This document shows, piece after piece, positions 21,624 through 31,755 of a stretch of DNA of 64,000 nucleotides. The DNA comes from Robbsia sp. KACC 23696 (GTDB lineage Bacteria > Pseudomonadota > Gammaproteobacteria > Burkholderiales > Burkholderiaceae), in contig NZ_CP156626.1 in the NCBI RefSeq assembly GCF_039852015.1, positions 2,638,249 to 2,702,248 of the forward strand. The letters run 5' to 3'. The notes under the pieces were generated by a model. The model was not told the origin of the DNA. It saw nothing but the letters and a program-made list of their open reading frames with translations, and did no database searches. The first letter of the stretch is position 1. Every line of letters starts with the position of its first letter. Position numbers and translations under genes: made by a program.

Positions 21624-22505
21624 ATGCTTACCCCGCTTCCCCTGATCCGCTATAGCGCGGAGCCGGCGTTCGATCAAATCAATGATGCGTCCTTCGACTT
21701 CCACCCCAAGCGCATGACCATTACGCCCAGTTGGTCCGACAGTCAGAATTGGAACGACGAAGCGCTGGATGCGCTAAGCGGGGACATTGCGCATCTAACG
21801 CTGCAACGCGGCACACTCGACACAACTGTGATCGCCACGGTGATGCGTTTAGATAAGTTGACGACATTGGAGTTGGTCAACGTCACCATTCCGCCGGAAA
21901 TGGAAACGCTGTTTCATTGCACATTGATGGCACGAAAAATCGAAAGAATTTACTACACCGGCTTATATGCGCCGAAATGGATCGATCCAACTCTCGAAAA
22001 AATTCCGTCGACGCTGTACGTGAAGACCGGATCGTACTTTCGCAACGAATGGATCGGCGCATCGCATCTGCATCGCCTCGATGCGAGAGAGGCATTGACG
22101 CTAGCGTGTATCAATCAGATGTCGCTGGTATCGGGCGATCCGTTGCTGGATACCTTGATTTGCAAATCGGAAAATTGCGACGGCGGCAGCGCCAAAGCGC
22201 TGACACATTTGCGCGTGCGTCACTTAATTCTCACCGGGCCTCACTTCGGCGACAACACCGCACTCGGACTCGAGTGGAATACGCGCATCGAATCGATCAC
22301 GCTCGTCGACGTACCGCTCACCCGAGACTGGGTGCGTCAGTTACTGCGGATGAGCCGTTTAGCGTCGCTGAAACTCGTGCGCCCGAGATCGGTCCGTACC
22401 GCAGTCGAAGCGACAGCGCAATTCGCGTCGCCCATCGATCACGATTTTGTGTCCGGCTTGAGCAGTATCGATCAAAACAAGATCTCATTCAGCGATTACG
22501 CGTAA
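21624..22505 (+). CDS. Unknown LRR-like protein, paralog 4 of 6
   Basis: A 293-residue paralog starting at the ATG at 21624 (MLTPLPLIRYSAEPAFDQIN), with an AGGA before it; the frame is open 21 codons upstream. It is closest to copy 2: shared runs include HLTLQRGTL, the KIERIYYTGLYAP and KKIYYTGLYAP pair, LDAREALTL and LLDTLIC. Repeat strands run to LASLKLVRPRS near residue 250, followed by a tail with DFVSGLS that copy 3 also has. No signal peptide. Function unknown. Confidence 0.8.
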   Translation: MLTPLPLIRYSAEPAFDQINDASFDFHPKRMTITPSWSDSQNWNDEALDALSGDIAHLTLQRGTLDTTVIATVMRLDKLTTLELVNVTIPPEMETLFHCTLMARKIERIYYTGLYAPKWIDPTLEKIPSTLYVKTGSYFRNEWIGASHLHRLDAREALTLACINQMSLVSGDPLLDTLICKSENCDGGSAKALTHLRVRHLILTGPHFGDNTALGLEWNTRIESITLVDVPLTRDWVRQLLRMSRLASLKLVRPRSVRTAVEATAQFASPIDHDFVSGLSSIDQNKISFSDYA

Positions 22506-22679
22506 GGACACAACATCCGCTGGCAGGCTAACCATTCCAGCAGGCGAAGTTGCGCGTGATGCGGCGACGTCTGTGTGCGTTCAGTCTGCAATAGAGGGCA
22601 CGGTTGTCTTCACGGGGTGACTGAGAGCCGCGATCCCCAACTTGCCTCGCGCCGATCACTTTCCAGGACTCGCCCGCCG

Positions 22680-23579
22680 ATGCTTACCGCCCTTCCCCTC
22701 GTCCGCGACAGCGCGGAACCTATTTCGCACTCCCCGTGTCTTCAAAAATGCCTGATACCCCGGTATGACGTCTGGGACCCGGCCGGCTCCGAAATCGTCA
22801 ATGGGGGCTGGCCGAACTGGCATAGGGAGGACTGGGCCGCCCTGCCCGACGGACCGATGGAACTGACGCTCGTCAACGGCACGTTAGACGCGTCGGCAAT
22901 TTACGCCTTAATGAAGTTGAAGACGTTGAACGCACTTCAACTGATTGACGTTACGCTGGTCGCGAGCGAAGCCAAGGGGCTGGCGGCGGCAATACGCCTC
23001 CACGCCTTAAGCGGGCTTGTGCTCACGACGTGGACACTCCCCGATTCCGCCTTCATTGAAGCGCTTGAATCTATCGGTACCAAGCTGATTTGCAAGGTCA
23101 ACCACGCGATCCCAGGGCAAGACTTCGATGCACTCGCGCGATATGGTCATTTGGAATTGCTCAATCTCGGCGAGTCCGATATCGACACGAGCCATGAATG
23201 CTGTATCCACCTTTGCAAGCGTACGACAACGCTGAAGCAGTTGATATGCAAGAGCGCGCCGGGCGATCGGAGTGGGCGAATATTGTCGCACTTGAACGTG
23301 TCCCGGCTAACACTGACCGGCGCGATCGATGATATCGCCATAGACGGACTGGCTTGGAATACGACGATCGAATCGTTAATGTTCGTCCGTGTTCCCCTCC
23401 ATCGCGACTGGGTGGTGAAACTATCGTCAATGAAAAGCTTGAAAACACTTTTCATCAGGCATCCCACTCCAGCAAAAAGGGAGCCTCACCTCGGAAACGT
23501 CTTGCCGCCGGCGCCTATCGATACGAAATGGCTTGAGACAAAGCCGGGGGCGCCCGGCTGCGCCATCATTTTTATTTAA
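22680..23579 (+). CDS. Unknown LRR-like protein, paralog 5 of 6, divergent body
   Basis: A 299-residue protein whose first 14 residues (MLTALPLVRDSAEP) match the family, after which the sequence departs sharply. The start at 22680 is fixed by that motif and by AGGA upstream. The body keeps the layout: MELTLVNGTLDASAIYALMK, LNALQLIDVTL, LSRLTLTGAI-like VSRLTLTGAI, TIESLMFVRVPLHRDWVVK and LKTLFIRHP. The contrast between a conserved N-terminus and a diverged body is notable. Function unknown. Confidence 0.75.
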   Translation: MLTALPLVRDSAEPISHSPCLQKCLIPRYDVWDPAGSEIVNGGWPNWHREDWAALPDGPMELTLVNGTLDASAIYALMKLKTLNALQLIDVTLVASEAKGLAAAIRLHALSGLVLTTWTLPDSAFIEALESIGTKLICKVNHAIPGQDFDALARYGHLELLNLGESDIDTSHECCIHLCKRTTTLKQLICKSAPGDRSGRILSHLNVSRLTLTGAIDDIAIDGLAWNTTIESLMFVRVPLHRDWVVKLSSMKSLKTLFIRHPTPAKREPHLGNVLPPAPIDTKWLETKPGAPGCAIIFI

Positions 23580-23775
23580 AGAAACGATCATGCAGACCCG
23601 CGCGACGGGCCAACGCCAGGGCGCCAGACCGGCGCGCGGCATCGCGGTTCCCTTCCTGTGTCACAGGCAAGCCCGAACGATTGACCTGTCTGGCGTAGCC
23701 AGCCCCGCACGGTCAGTCGGAGGAAACGTTAAGGTGCTCTAGCAAAGCACAATCCAACGCTGCCGTGGAGTTCCA

Positions 23776-24678
23776 ATGAATACTTTCACTCTTTCCTCTG
23801 TTTCCGCGAGGCATTTTACCTTCGCGTCAGCCATCAACTCGTGTATTTCCGAGACGCTTTCGATCGACGAGGGCAACTCGCCGCGCTCCGGTGCCTCTCC
23901 GAGAAAGCCCGAGATTCAATATGATCGAGAGTCGGAGCATCTGCAGTTACGGGATGGCAGTGTGAATGATGCGACCATCGGTCAATTGCTCGGTTTGCGA
24001 TACGTTTTAACAATGGAGATCATCGATGTCGACATTCCGGAGCATTGCGACCTGACCTTTGCACGGCTTTTAAAAGCGTTGAACATCCGCCATATCGACT
24101 ACATCGGGCATGTCGGTCTAAGCAAAGGGACCTGCGATGCCATTAAATGCCTCGATGCAACGTTGAACCTGACATTGCATGGCCGCATCGGCCAACTGGC
24201 CTCGCTGATCTACGCGCCGCCATTGCATCGGCTCGATATCGCCAACACCGGAATCCATACCGGGGACACTTGGTTGTTCGCGCCGCTGCGAAGACGTACC
24301 GTCAAATTGCATGAATTGATCTGTACGCCCGCCCGCGGTCAGGCGAGTGGCAAGACACTGCTGGTTTTGCCCGTTGTTGCGCTGACGCTGGTCAAGGGCA
24401 CGTTCGGAAAGATCGCCACGCACGCGCTGGCGCTGAATCTGCATATCGCGTCCTTGACGCTGATAACGGTGCCGCTCAGACGCGAATGGGTTCAGACATT
24501 ACTCGGGATGGTGATGCTGGAGACGCTGACGATCACCGATCCCCAATCCATCTGGATCCGCTCGCCTACGGACATCGACAAGAAAGTCCCCACCCTCAAG
24601 ATCGATCAGGAATGGATCGACGGCACGCTCAAACCCATCGCGCTACGCTCGGATATCGAAGTGATTTTCAACGCGTGA
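23776..24678 (+). CDS. Unknown LRR-like protein, paralog 6 of 6, lacking the shared N-terminus
   Basis: A 300-residue protein with a different N-terminus (MNTFTLSSVSARHFTFASAI) but the same body layout: HLQLRDGSVNDATIGQLLGL, a strand MEIIDVDIP, LHELIC, VVALTLVKGTFG, HIASLTLITVPLRREWVQTL and LETLTITDP. The Ser/Thr-rich N-terminal 20 residues are polar enough that I would not call a signal peptide. The ribosome site is GGAG. It is the oldest-looking or fastest-evolving copy. Function unknown. Confidence 0.72.
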   Translation: MNTFTLSSVSARHFTFASAINSCISETLSIDEGNSPRSGASPRKPEIQYDRESEHLQLRDGSVNDATIGQLLGLRYVLTMEIIDVDIPEHCDLTFARLLKALNIRHIDYIGHVGLSKGTCDAIKCLDATLNLTLHGRIGQLASLIYAPPLHRLDIANTGIHTGDTWLFAPLRRRTVKLHELICTPARGQASGKTLLVLPVVALTLVKGTFGKIATHALALNLHIASLTLITVPLRREWVQTLLGMVMLETLTITDPQSIWIRSPTDIDKKVPTLKIDQEWIDGTLKPIALRSDIEVIFNA

Positions 24679-24799
24679 TTCGCTTGCCCCGCAGCGAGGG
24701 CGAACGACGCCCCAAGAGGGCGAACGCGATGTGAGAAGGGAGGGGCGAGGCAGGAGGCAACGTGCGCGCTTCGCGAGGAAGCGCAGCGGCAGGAACCGA

Positions 24800-26602
<1,803 letters not shown>

Positions 26603-26762
26603 GAAGAAGCCGTCTCGATAACGGGAAACCAGGGCGGGAGTTGTCAGGATGGTAAGGAAACCCGCCCCGCGCGTCAACCACCGTTACAAAAAAATCTCAA
26701 TGAAATCGCGGGGCTGCAAGCATTTTTTAAAGTAAGAGCATGCAATAACCCCGCGCCCGGAA

Positions 26763-27788
26763 TCAGAATCGATCTTTCCACGCACGCAATTGCGTGAACG
26801 CAGCGAGTCGCGACATGGGTCCCTCGGACACCGCACCGTGCGCCTGCCCCGCCATCGCCGCGCGCAGTTGCGGGGCGATGGCCGGCGCATCGGCGCGCAG
26901 GAACGGATTGACACGCCGCTCGAGCGCCAGCGTCGTCGGCACCGTCGGGCGGCCAGCCGCACGCAGCGCCTCGGCTTGTTCCGACCAGGCCGACAGATCG
27001 GCGTTTTCCGGATCGGCAGCCCGCGCAAAGCGAATATTCGACAGCGTGTACTCGTGGGCGCAGTGCACCAGCGTCGCGTCCGGCAATGCCGCCAAGCGGT
27101 CGAGCGACGCCAACATCTGCGCCGGCGTGCCTTCGAACAAGCGGCCGCATCCGGTCGCGAAAAGCGTATCACCACAAAAAACCCGCGGGGGCTGATTCTG
27201 GTCGATACTGGCGGGCGCCGTGCCCGCGCCGTCGGCCGGAGGCGGCGCCGCCCCGTCTGCGCTCGCACTCGCGCCCGCCATGAAGTAGGCGATGTGCGCG
27301 CGGGTGTGGCCGGGCACGTCGATTACCGTAAAATGCGCCCGCGGCGACACCGTCTCAACCACCGTGCCGCCCGATACCGGATGCGTCACGGTCGCGATGT
27401 CTTCGCCAACGGGCCCATACACCGGCGGAACAGACGGCGCCTGTCCTTCCTGCACCTGTTGTTCGGCGAAGACCAACAGTTCCGGTACGCCGCCGACATG
27501 GTCCGCGTGATGATGCGTGAGTAGAATAGCGCTCAGATACGCATTGTTCGCGTCCAGGTAGGCCATGACCGGTGCGGCCTGACCGGGATCGACGACGGTG
27601 ATGCCCACCGGCCGCTGCACGCCGGGCGCCACCTCGACGGCCGGCCATGCGGACAGGTCTGCCGAGGGTGACCGCGGCACCAGCATCCAGATATAGTTAT
27701 CGTTGAATGCAGGAAGCGGGACGACGTCGAACCGGGCATCGGCATCGGTGGACAGCGGCGAGGGTATGGACGAGGCAGGCGGCATCAT
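26763..27788 (-). CDS. gloB: GloB hydroxyacylglutathione hydrolase (glyoxalase II) with insertions
   Basis: A metallo-beta-lactamase-fold hydrolase that releases D-lactate and glutathione from S-lactoylglutathione. Metal-binding THHHADHVGG lies near residues 91-100, then DVPGHTRAHIAYF, CGDTLFATGCGRLFEG and HEYTLSNIRFA. The start is the ATG at 27788 (MMPPASS); the long upstream open frame overlaps the divergent methyltransferase gene and is spurious. At 341 residues it is about 75-80 longer than usual; the excess lies mainly in Ala/Pro/Asp/Gly-rich loops, for example residues 160-190. All metal ligands are present. Confidence 0.93.
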   Translation of the reverse strand: MMPPASSIPSPLSTDADARFDVVPLPAFNDNYIWMLVPRSPSADLSAWPAVEVAPGVQRPVGITVVDPGQAAPVMAYLDANNAYLSAILLTHHHADHVGGVPELLVFAEQQVQEGQAPSVPPVYGPVGEDIATVTHPVSGGTVVETVSPRAHFTVIDVPGHTRAHIAYFMAGASASADGAAPPPADGAGTAPASIDQNQPPRVFCGDTLFATGCGRLFEGTPAQMLASLDRLAALPDATLVHCAHEYTLSNIRFARAADPENADLSAWSEQAEALRAAGRPTVPTTLALERRVNPFLRADAPAIAPQLRAAMAGQAHGAVSEGPMSRLAAFTQLRAWKDRF

Positions 27789-27842
27789 GGGCTTGGAATG
27801 GGGGCAGCGCGGTAAGCTGCCGGTGTTTTCGATTGGGGGCGC

Positions 27843-28775
27843 ATGGCTGAGCGACCGATTATAGACTGGTCCGACTGGACGCAATCTCCCGCAGGGCGTT
27901 ATGTCCTGGCATGGGAGCAGGCGCAGGCAGACCGCGTCGTCAGCGATATGTTCGGATACCGCGCGGTGCAACTCGGGCTGCCGCAACTGGATGCGTTGCG
28001 AGAGAACCGGATGCCGAGCCGCGTGCTGACGCTCGACCCGGAAAGTCCGCTGAGTTCGCCGTATCTCCTTCCCCCGACCCGACCCGGTGCGGACCGCCTC
28101 GTGCATCCGGGGCAAATGCCGCATGCCGGCCTGCATGGTCATCATGCGGGCGGACGTGGGCCGCGGCGGCGCTCGGATAATGCCTTGCTTGCGCAAACCG
28201 ATGTGCCGCTGCTGCACGCGCCACCGGAGCGTACGACACTCTGGGCCGATTTCGGCGAATTGCCGTACGAGAGCCAAAGTCTCGATTTGCTGGTGATGCC
28301 GCATACGCTCGAATTCACGGCCGAGCCGCATGCGCTATTGCGCGAGGCGGAACGCGTATTGGTGCCGGAAGGAAAGTTGGTCATCACGGCCTTCAACTCC
28401 TTGAGCCTTTGGGGCGTGCGGCAATCCGTGGGACGCCGGACACATCGGCCCTTCGTGCCGGCGGAAACGGACTTGATTGCCTTTACGCGGCTGAAGGATT
28501 GGATCAAGCTGCTCGGCTTCGAACTGAGCCGGGGCCGCTTCGGCTGCTACCGGCCACCGTTGACAAGCGCGAAATGGTTGGAGCGTTGCCGCTTCATGGA
28601 AGCGGCGGGCGACCGGTGGTGGCCGATCTTCGGTGCGGTCTATCTGATCACCGCCGTCAAGCGCGAACGACGCATGCGGCTAGTGGGCCCGACTTGGAAA
28701 AAGAAAACGGCGGCGGTGCCTTCGGCACTGACGCCTGCAGCGGCGCCGACACCTACGTCGGCATCGCGACTGTAA
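27843..28775 (+). CDS. SAM-dependent methyltransferase-like protein (class I fold, degenerate SAM motif)
   Basis: A 310-residue protein resembling the methyltransferase gene conserved between gloB and rnhA in Burkholderia. The second half shows LPYESQSLDLLVMPHTLEF, LREAERVLVPEGKLVITAFN and GFELSRGRFGCYRPP, typical of class I methyltransferases of the type-11/BioC-like group. The glycine-rich SAM loop is not obvious. In its place is RVLTLDPESP followed by a His/Gly/Arg-rich insertion at about residues 75-115. Substrate unknown. It is divergent from gloB with only 54 bases between, and 12 bases before rnhA, so probably cotranscribed with rnhA. Confidence 0.8.
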   Translation: MAERPIIDWSDWTQSPAGRYVLAWEQAQADRVVSDMFGYRAVQLGLPQLDALRENRMPSRVLTLDPESPLSSPYLLPPTRPGADRLVHPGQMPHAGLHGHHAGGRGPRRRSDNALLAQTDVPLLHAPPERTTLWADFGELPYESQSLDLLVMPHTLEFTAEPHALLREAERVLVPEGKLVITAFNSLSLWGVRQSVGRRTHRPFVPAETDLIAFTRLKDWIKLLGFELSRGRFGCYRPPLTSAKWLERCRFMEAAGDRWWPIFGAVYLITAVKRERRMRLVGPTWKKKTAAVPSALTPAAAPTPTSASRL

Positions 28776-28787
28776 GTAAGGACAGAC

Positions 28788-29240
28788 ATGAGTGATGACG
28801 GCATCGTCGAAATCTACGCCGACGGCGCCTGCAAGGGCAATCCGGGCCCAGGCGGCTGGGGCGCGGTATTGCGCTTCGGCGACAAGGAAAAAGAGTTGTT
28901 CGGCGGCGAGCCGAACACGACCAACAATCGGATGGAATTGCTCGCGGTCATTTCCGCGCTGACGGCATTGAAGCGGCCCTGCAAGGTGCTGATTTGGACC
29001 GACTCGCAGTATGTGCAGAAAGGCATCAGTGAGTGGATCCACGGTTGGAAGGCGCGTAACTGGGTCACTTCGACGAAGGCCCCGGTGAAAAATGCCGACC
29101 TGTGGCGCCAATTGGACGTCATCGCCGCGAAACACGAGGTGGAATGGCGCTGGGTCAAGGGCCACGCCGGACACCCGGGCAATGAGCACGCCGACGCGCT
29201 GGCGAATCGCGGCGTGGAATCGTTGCGCGCGCCGGGGTAG
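28788..29240 (+). CDS. rnhA: Ribonuclease HI
   Basis: A 150-residue RNase H1 that removes the RNA strand of RNA:DNA hybrids. Catalytic residues are all visible: Asp in [17 protein letters not shown], Glu in NNRMELLAV, Asp in [10 protein letters not shown], and the His/Asp pair in [17 protein letters not shown]. The length equals the family's. An AAGGA ribosome site precedes the ATG. It follows the methyltransferase gene closely, and the epsilon-like exonuclease gene comes about 0.9 kb later with a small lipoprotein gene in between. Confidence 0.98.
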   Translation: MSDDGIVEIYADGACKGNPGPGGWGAVLRFGDKEKELFGGEPNTTNNRMELLAVISALTALKRPCKVLIWTDSQYVQKGISEWIHGWKARNWVTSTKAPVKNADLWRQLDVIAAKHEVEWRWVKGHAGHPGNEHADALANRGVESLRAPG

Positions 29241-29534
29241 CAGCGCGCAACGCCGGAGCATGCTTGGATTCCGGCGTACCGCACCGCATGGACGGGCGCG
29301 GAGACTCTTCGCGCCCCGCCCACTGCCATCCCCACCTCCCCAATCGCAGTGTCGATCGCCTCACTATCTTTGCATGGGCACTCCACAGATCAAATACAAT
29401 TAAGACCCCACCCCATTTCTCAAGCAATTGATTTAAAACATAATATTTCCTTACTTACGCATACACTGCTGTCAGGCGTAAGGCAAAAGATCCCCCTTAC
29501 TCACGAGTGATACGACTCAAGACGAGCCTTCGCG

Positions 29535-29915
29535 ATGCCCAAAAGAATGCAGGCCATCGCCATGATCGCCCTCGTTTCCGCCTTGACCGCTTGCTCGAGT
29601 TACGGCGAGATGCCGCCATTGAAAGCCCAAGACGTACGATCGATGACGTGCGAACAAACGGTCGCGGAAATGGCGAAGATCAACACATTCCGCGCCCATG
29701 TCAGCAAGGCTAGTGAATTTTCGTTATGGGATGTCGGATCCTATTTCCTCGATTACGGCATAAGCGATGCAATCGACGAAGCCTATGCTGAGGACAGCGC
29801 CGACGAACGTGAGCGTGTCTTGCATAAAGCGCGAAAAGCCAAAAACTGCCCACCCATCCCGGCGCTGCCGATCGATGCGGCCAAGTCGTTGAAGCAGGCG
29901 CACGACGTCGCCTAA
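29535..29915 (+). CDS. Small putative lipoprotein of unknown function
   Basis: A 126-residue protein. The N-terminus MPKRMQAIAMIALVSALTAC is a lipoprotein signal with lipobox LTAC, and a second Met at 29547 could also start it. The mature part has one Cys pair candidate (TCEQ and KNCPP), is rich in Asp/Glu/Ala, and contains a short hydrophobic VGSYFLDYGISDAI stretch. I do not recognise a family. It is preceded by an AT-rich stretch that differs from the surroundings and probably has its own promoter. It interrupts the usual rnhA-dnaQ neighbourhood. Confidence 0.72.
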   Translation: MPKRMQAIAMIALVSALTACSSYGEMPPLKAQDVRSMTCEQTVAEMAKINTFRAHVSKASEFSLWDVGSYFLDYGISDAIDEAYAEDSADERERVLHKARKAKNCPPIPALPIDAAKSLKQAHDVA

Positions 29916-30020
29916 GCGCGTACTGGCCTCGTTCAAGGTGGCACAAGATCCGAACCTGCGTTCGAGCAGCGGCATCTCGCATGTCGCATGCGGAAGTCGA
30001 ACCCGCCTCCCTCCACCGGC

Positions 30021-30026
30021 TATAAT
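30021..30026 (+). promoter_or_regulatory. Candidate -10 box upstream of the exonuclease gene
   Basis: A perfect TATAAT about 120 bases before the start codon at 30150. The -35 region is poor, so this is a weak call. Confidence 0.35.
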
Positions 30027-30149
30027 CGCCCCATCCCCTCGCCGCATCGCGGCGACGGGCGTCAGCGCTGCATCATGACGCCCCCTTTCATGCCCGAGTA
30101 GCGGCGCCTGCGCCCTTGGCTGCCGCCCTCCCTGCTTCTGCGACACACC

Positions 30150-30905
30150 ATGCTGCGACAACTTGTCTTCGATACCGAAACCACGGGCCTAAATCCTCGG
30201 ACCGGTGACCGGATCATCGAAATCGGTGCGGTGGAACTGGTCAACCGTCGGCTGACCGGCAAGAACCTGCACTTTTATATCAACCCGGAACGCGACAGCG
30301 ATCCGGGCGCACTCGCCGTTCACGGCCTGACGACGGAATTCCTGTCGGACAAGCCCAAGTTCGCCGAAATCGCCGAGGCCTTCCGCGACTTCACGCTGGG
30401 CGCGGATCTGATCATTCACAATGCGCCGTTCGACGTCGGCTTTATCGAGGCCGAATACGCGCGCCTGGGCTGGCCGTCCTTCGTCAGCCAAGTGGGTGAG
30501 ATCATCGACTCGCTGGTCATGGCGAAAGCGGCCTTCCCAGGCAAACGCAATTCGCTCGACGCGCTATGCGACCGCTTTGGTATCAGTAATGCGCATCGGA
30601 CCTTGCACGGCGCGCTGCTCGACTCGGAATTGCTCGCCGAGGTGTATCTGTCGCTGACGCGTGGCCAGGAAAGCCTGGTGATCGACGACAGCGATGGCGA
30701 CCACGAGCATCACGCAGGCAGCGGCCAGGCGACGGCGGCGCGATCCGCCGCGGCGATGGCCACGCTGGTGCTCCCGGTTTTGCGCGCGACCGATGAGGAA
30801 GGCGCCACGCACGACGCGATGCTTGCCGACTTGAACAAGGCCTCGAAAGGCAAATGCGTCTGGTTGCAGGAACCGGTTGCGGAAGACGTTGCGCCCGCCG
30901 CCTGA
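30150..30905 (+). CDS. dnaQ: DNA polymerase III epsilon subunit (3'-5' proofreading exonuclease)
   Basis: A 251-residue DEDDh exonuclease. Exo I FDTETTGLNPRTGDRIIEIG, Exo II IIHNAPFDVGFIE and Exo III HRTLHGALLDSELLAEVYL are all intact. The part after about residue 180 contains an Asp/His/Ala-rich linker and a short C-terminal region that would contact the alpha polymerase subunit. It proofreads replication errors. The tRNA-Val gene lies 174 bases downstream under its own promoter. Confidence 0.95.
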   Translation: MLRQLVFDTETTGLNPRTGDRIIEIGAVELVNRRLTGKNLHFYINPERDSDPGALAVHGLTTEFLSDKPKFAEIAEAFRDFTLGADLIIHNAPFDVGFIEAEYARLGWPSFVSQVGEIIDSLVMAKAAFPGKRNSLDALCDRFGISNAHRTLHGALLDSELLAEVYLSLTRGQESLVIDDSDGDHEHHAGSGQATAARSAAAMATLVLPVLRATDEEGATHDAMLADLNKASKGKCVWLQEPVAEDVAPAA

Positions 30906-30991
30906 AGAGAGAACGCCAGCGGGACAGTCGCCCCGGATGTTGCGCCGACGACGCGGCGTCACCGTGTAGGCGACGGTCTCGGAAATTACGC

Positions 30992-31019
30992 TTGCAAAGC
31001 GAAAAAACGCTGCTATAAT
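30992..31019 (+). promoter_or_regulatory. Promoter of tRNA-Val
   Basis: TTGCAA at 30992-30997 and a perfect TATAAT at 31014-31019, 16 bases apart, ending 60 bases before the tRNA. This is the clearest sigma-70 promoter in the window. Confidence 0.8.
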
Positions 31020-31079
31020 TTCGTTCCTCGACAGCACAAGCAAGCAGCAACCGCACTGCGGCGCTGGCGAAAAGACCTC

Positions 31080-31154
31080 GGGTGGTTAGCTCAGCGGTAG
31101 AGCACTGCCTTCACACGGCAGGGGTCACAGGTTCGAACCCTGTACTACCCACCA
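31080..31154 (+). tRNA. tRNA-Val (anticodon CAC)
   Basis: A 75-base cloverleaf with acceptor stem GGGTGGT/ACTACCC, anticodon stem CTGCC/GGCAG around loop TTCACAC (anticodon CAC, reading GTG), T-arm with GGTTCGAACC, and an encoded CCA end. It sits between its own promoter and a terminator, so it is a single-gene transcript. Confidence 0.97.
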
Positions 31155-31188
31155 AATTCGCGACGGTACTCATTTCGTTGCAGGAAAG

Positions 31189-31218
31189 GCCCCACGATAC
31201 AGATCGTGGGGCTTTTTT
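31189..31218 (+). terminator. Rho-independent terminator after tRNA-Val
   Basis: A 10-base-pair stem GCCCCACGAT/ATCGTGGGGC with a 4-base loop, followed by six T. Confidence 0.9.
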
Positions 31219-31353
31219 CTTTTGGCGACGCGGGAACGGGCGGCGTCATCGGCAATAGCGCCTTTCAAGCGTTTGTCGAATTTTGATACGCAGCGCGCAG
31301 CGACTATGATGCGTACCATGATTCCCAAGTCGGCATGGGAGGAACACCCTGTC

Positions 31354-31755
31354 ATGCCAGACGTCAGCCGGAAGCCCATGCCGATGATGCCGCAAAACAG
31401 TCTCCCTTCGACCTGGCCGACCTCCCCGGCCACGCCCGACCCCGCTGAGACACTCAGCCATGCCGACGCCACCGGCGCCGAAGACGCCCCCAAGATCAAT
31501 GCCGCGCCACCGCATGGCAATGGCCTCTCCGCTGCCGACCTCGATGCGTTTATGAACGCGGCCTCCGTCGCGCTCGATCTGCCGCTCGATCCCGCGTATC
31601 GCCCCGGCGTCTTGCGCTATCTCGGCCTGGCTGCCGCCATGGCGCGGCAACTGGATCAGATCCCGTTATCGGAGCGTGTCGAACCGGCGGTCCGTTTCGC
31701 GCCGGTCTGCCCGCCTACGCGAGCGCCCCATGCCGATACGGCAGGCGCCGCATGA
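31354..31755 (+). CDS. AtzG-like small partner of an AtzE-type amidase (DUF4089)
   Basis: A 133-residue protein starting at the ATG at 31354, chosen because GGGAGGA lies ten bases upstream; the frame is open further 5'. The first 60 residues are a Pro/Ala/Asp-rich lead. The C-terminal 70 residues (LDAFMNAASVALDLPLDPAY, then GVLRYLGLAAAMARQLDQIP) fit the GatC-like AtzG/DUF4089 fold, which wraps around AtzE. The gene overlaps the following amidase by 4 bases (ATGA), so the two are translationally coupled and surely act as a pair. Confidence 0.82.
   Translation: MPDVSRKPMPMMPQNSLPSTWPTSPATPDPAETLSHADATGAEDAPKINAAPPHGNGLSAADLDAFMNAASVALDLPLDPAYRPGVLRYLGLAAAMARQLDQIPLSERVEPAVRFAPVCPPTRAPHADTAGAA

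Larger units (their letters stand above)
18301..24678 (+). repeat. Tandem array of six paralogous LRR-like genes
   Basis: Six same-strand genes of about 0.9 kb. Copies 1-4 are similar throughout, copy 5 shares the 5' end and general layout, and copy 6 shares only the body. The first 60 or so bases of copies 1-4 are nearly the same, and each of copies 1, 2, 4 and 5 is preceded by an AGGA about 10 bases before its ATG. Spacers are 76-241 bases. No transposase, integrase or tRNA borders the array. Confidence 0.9.
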
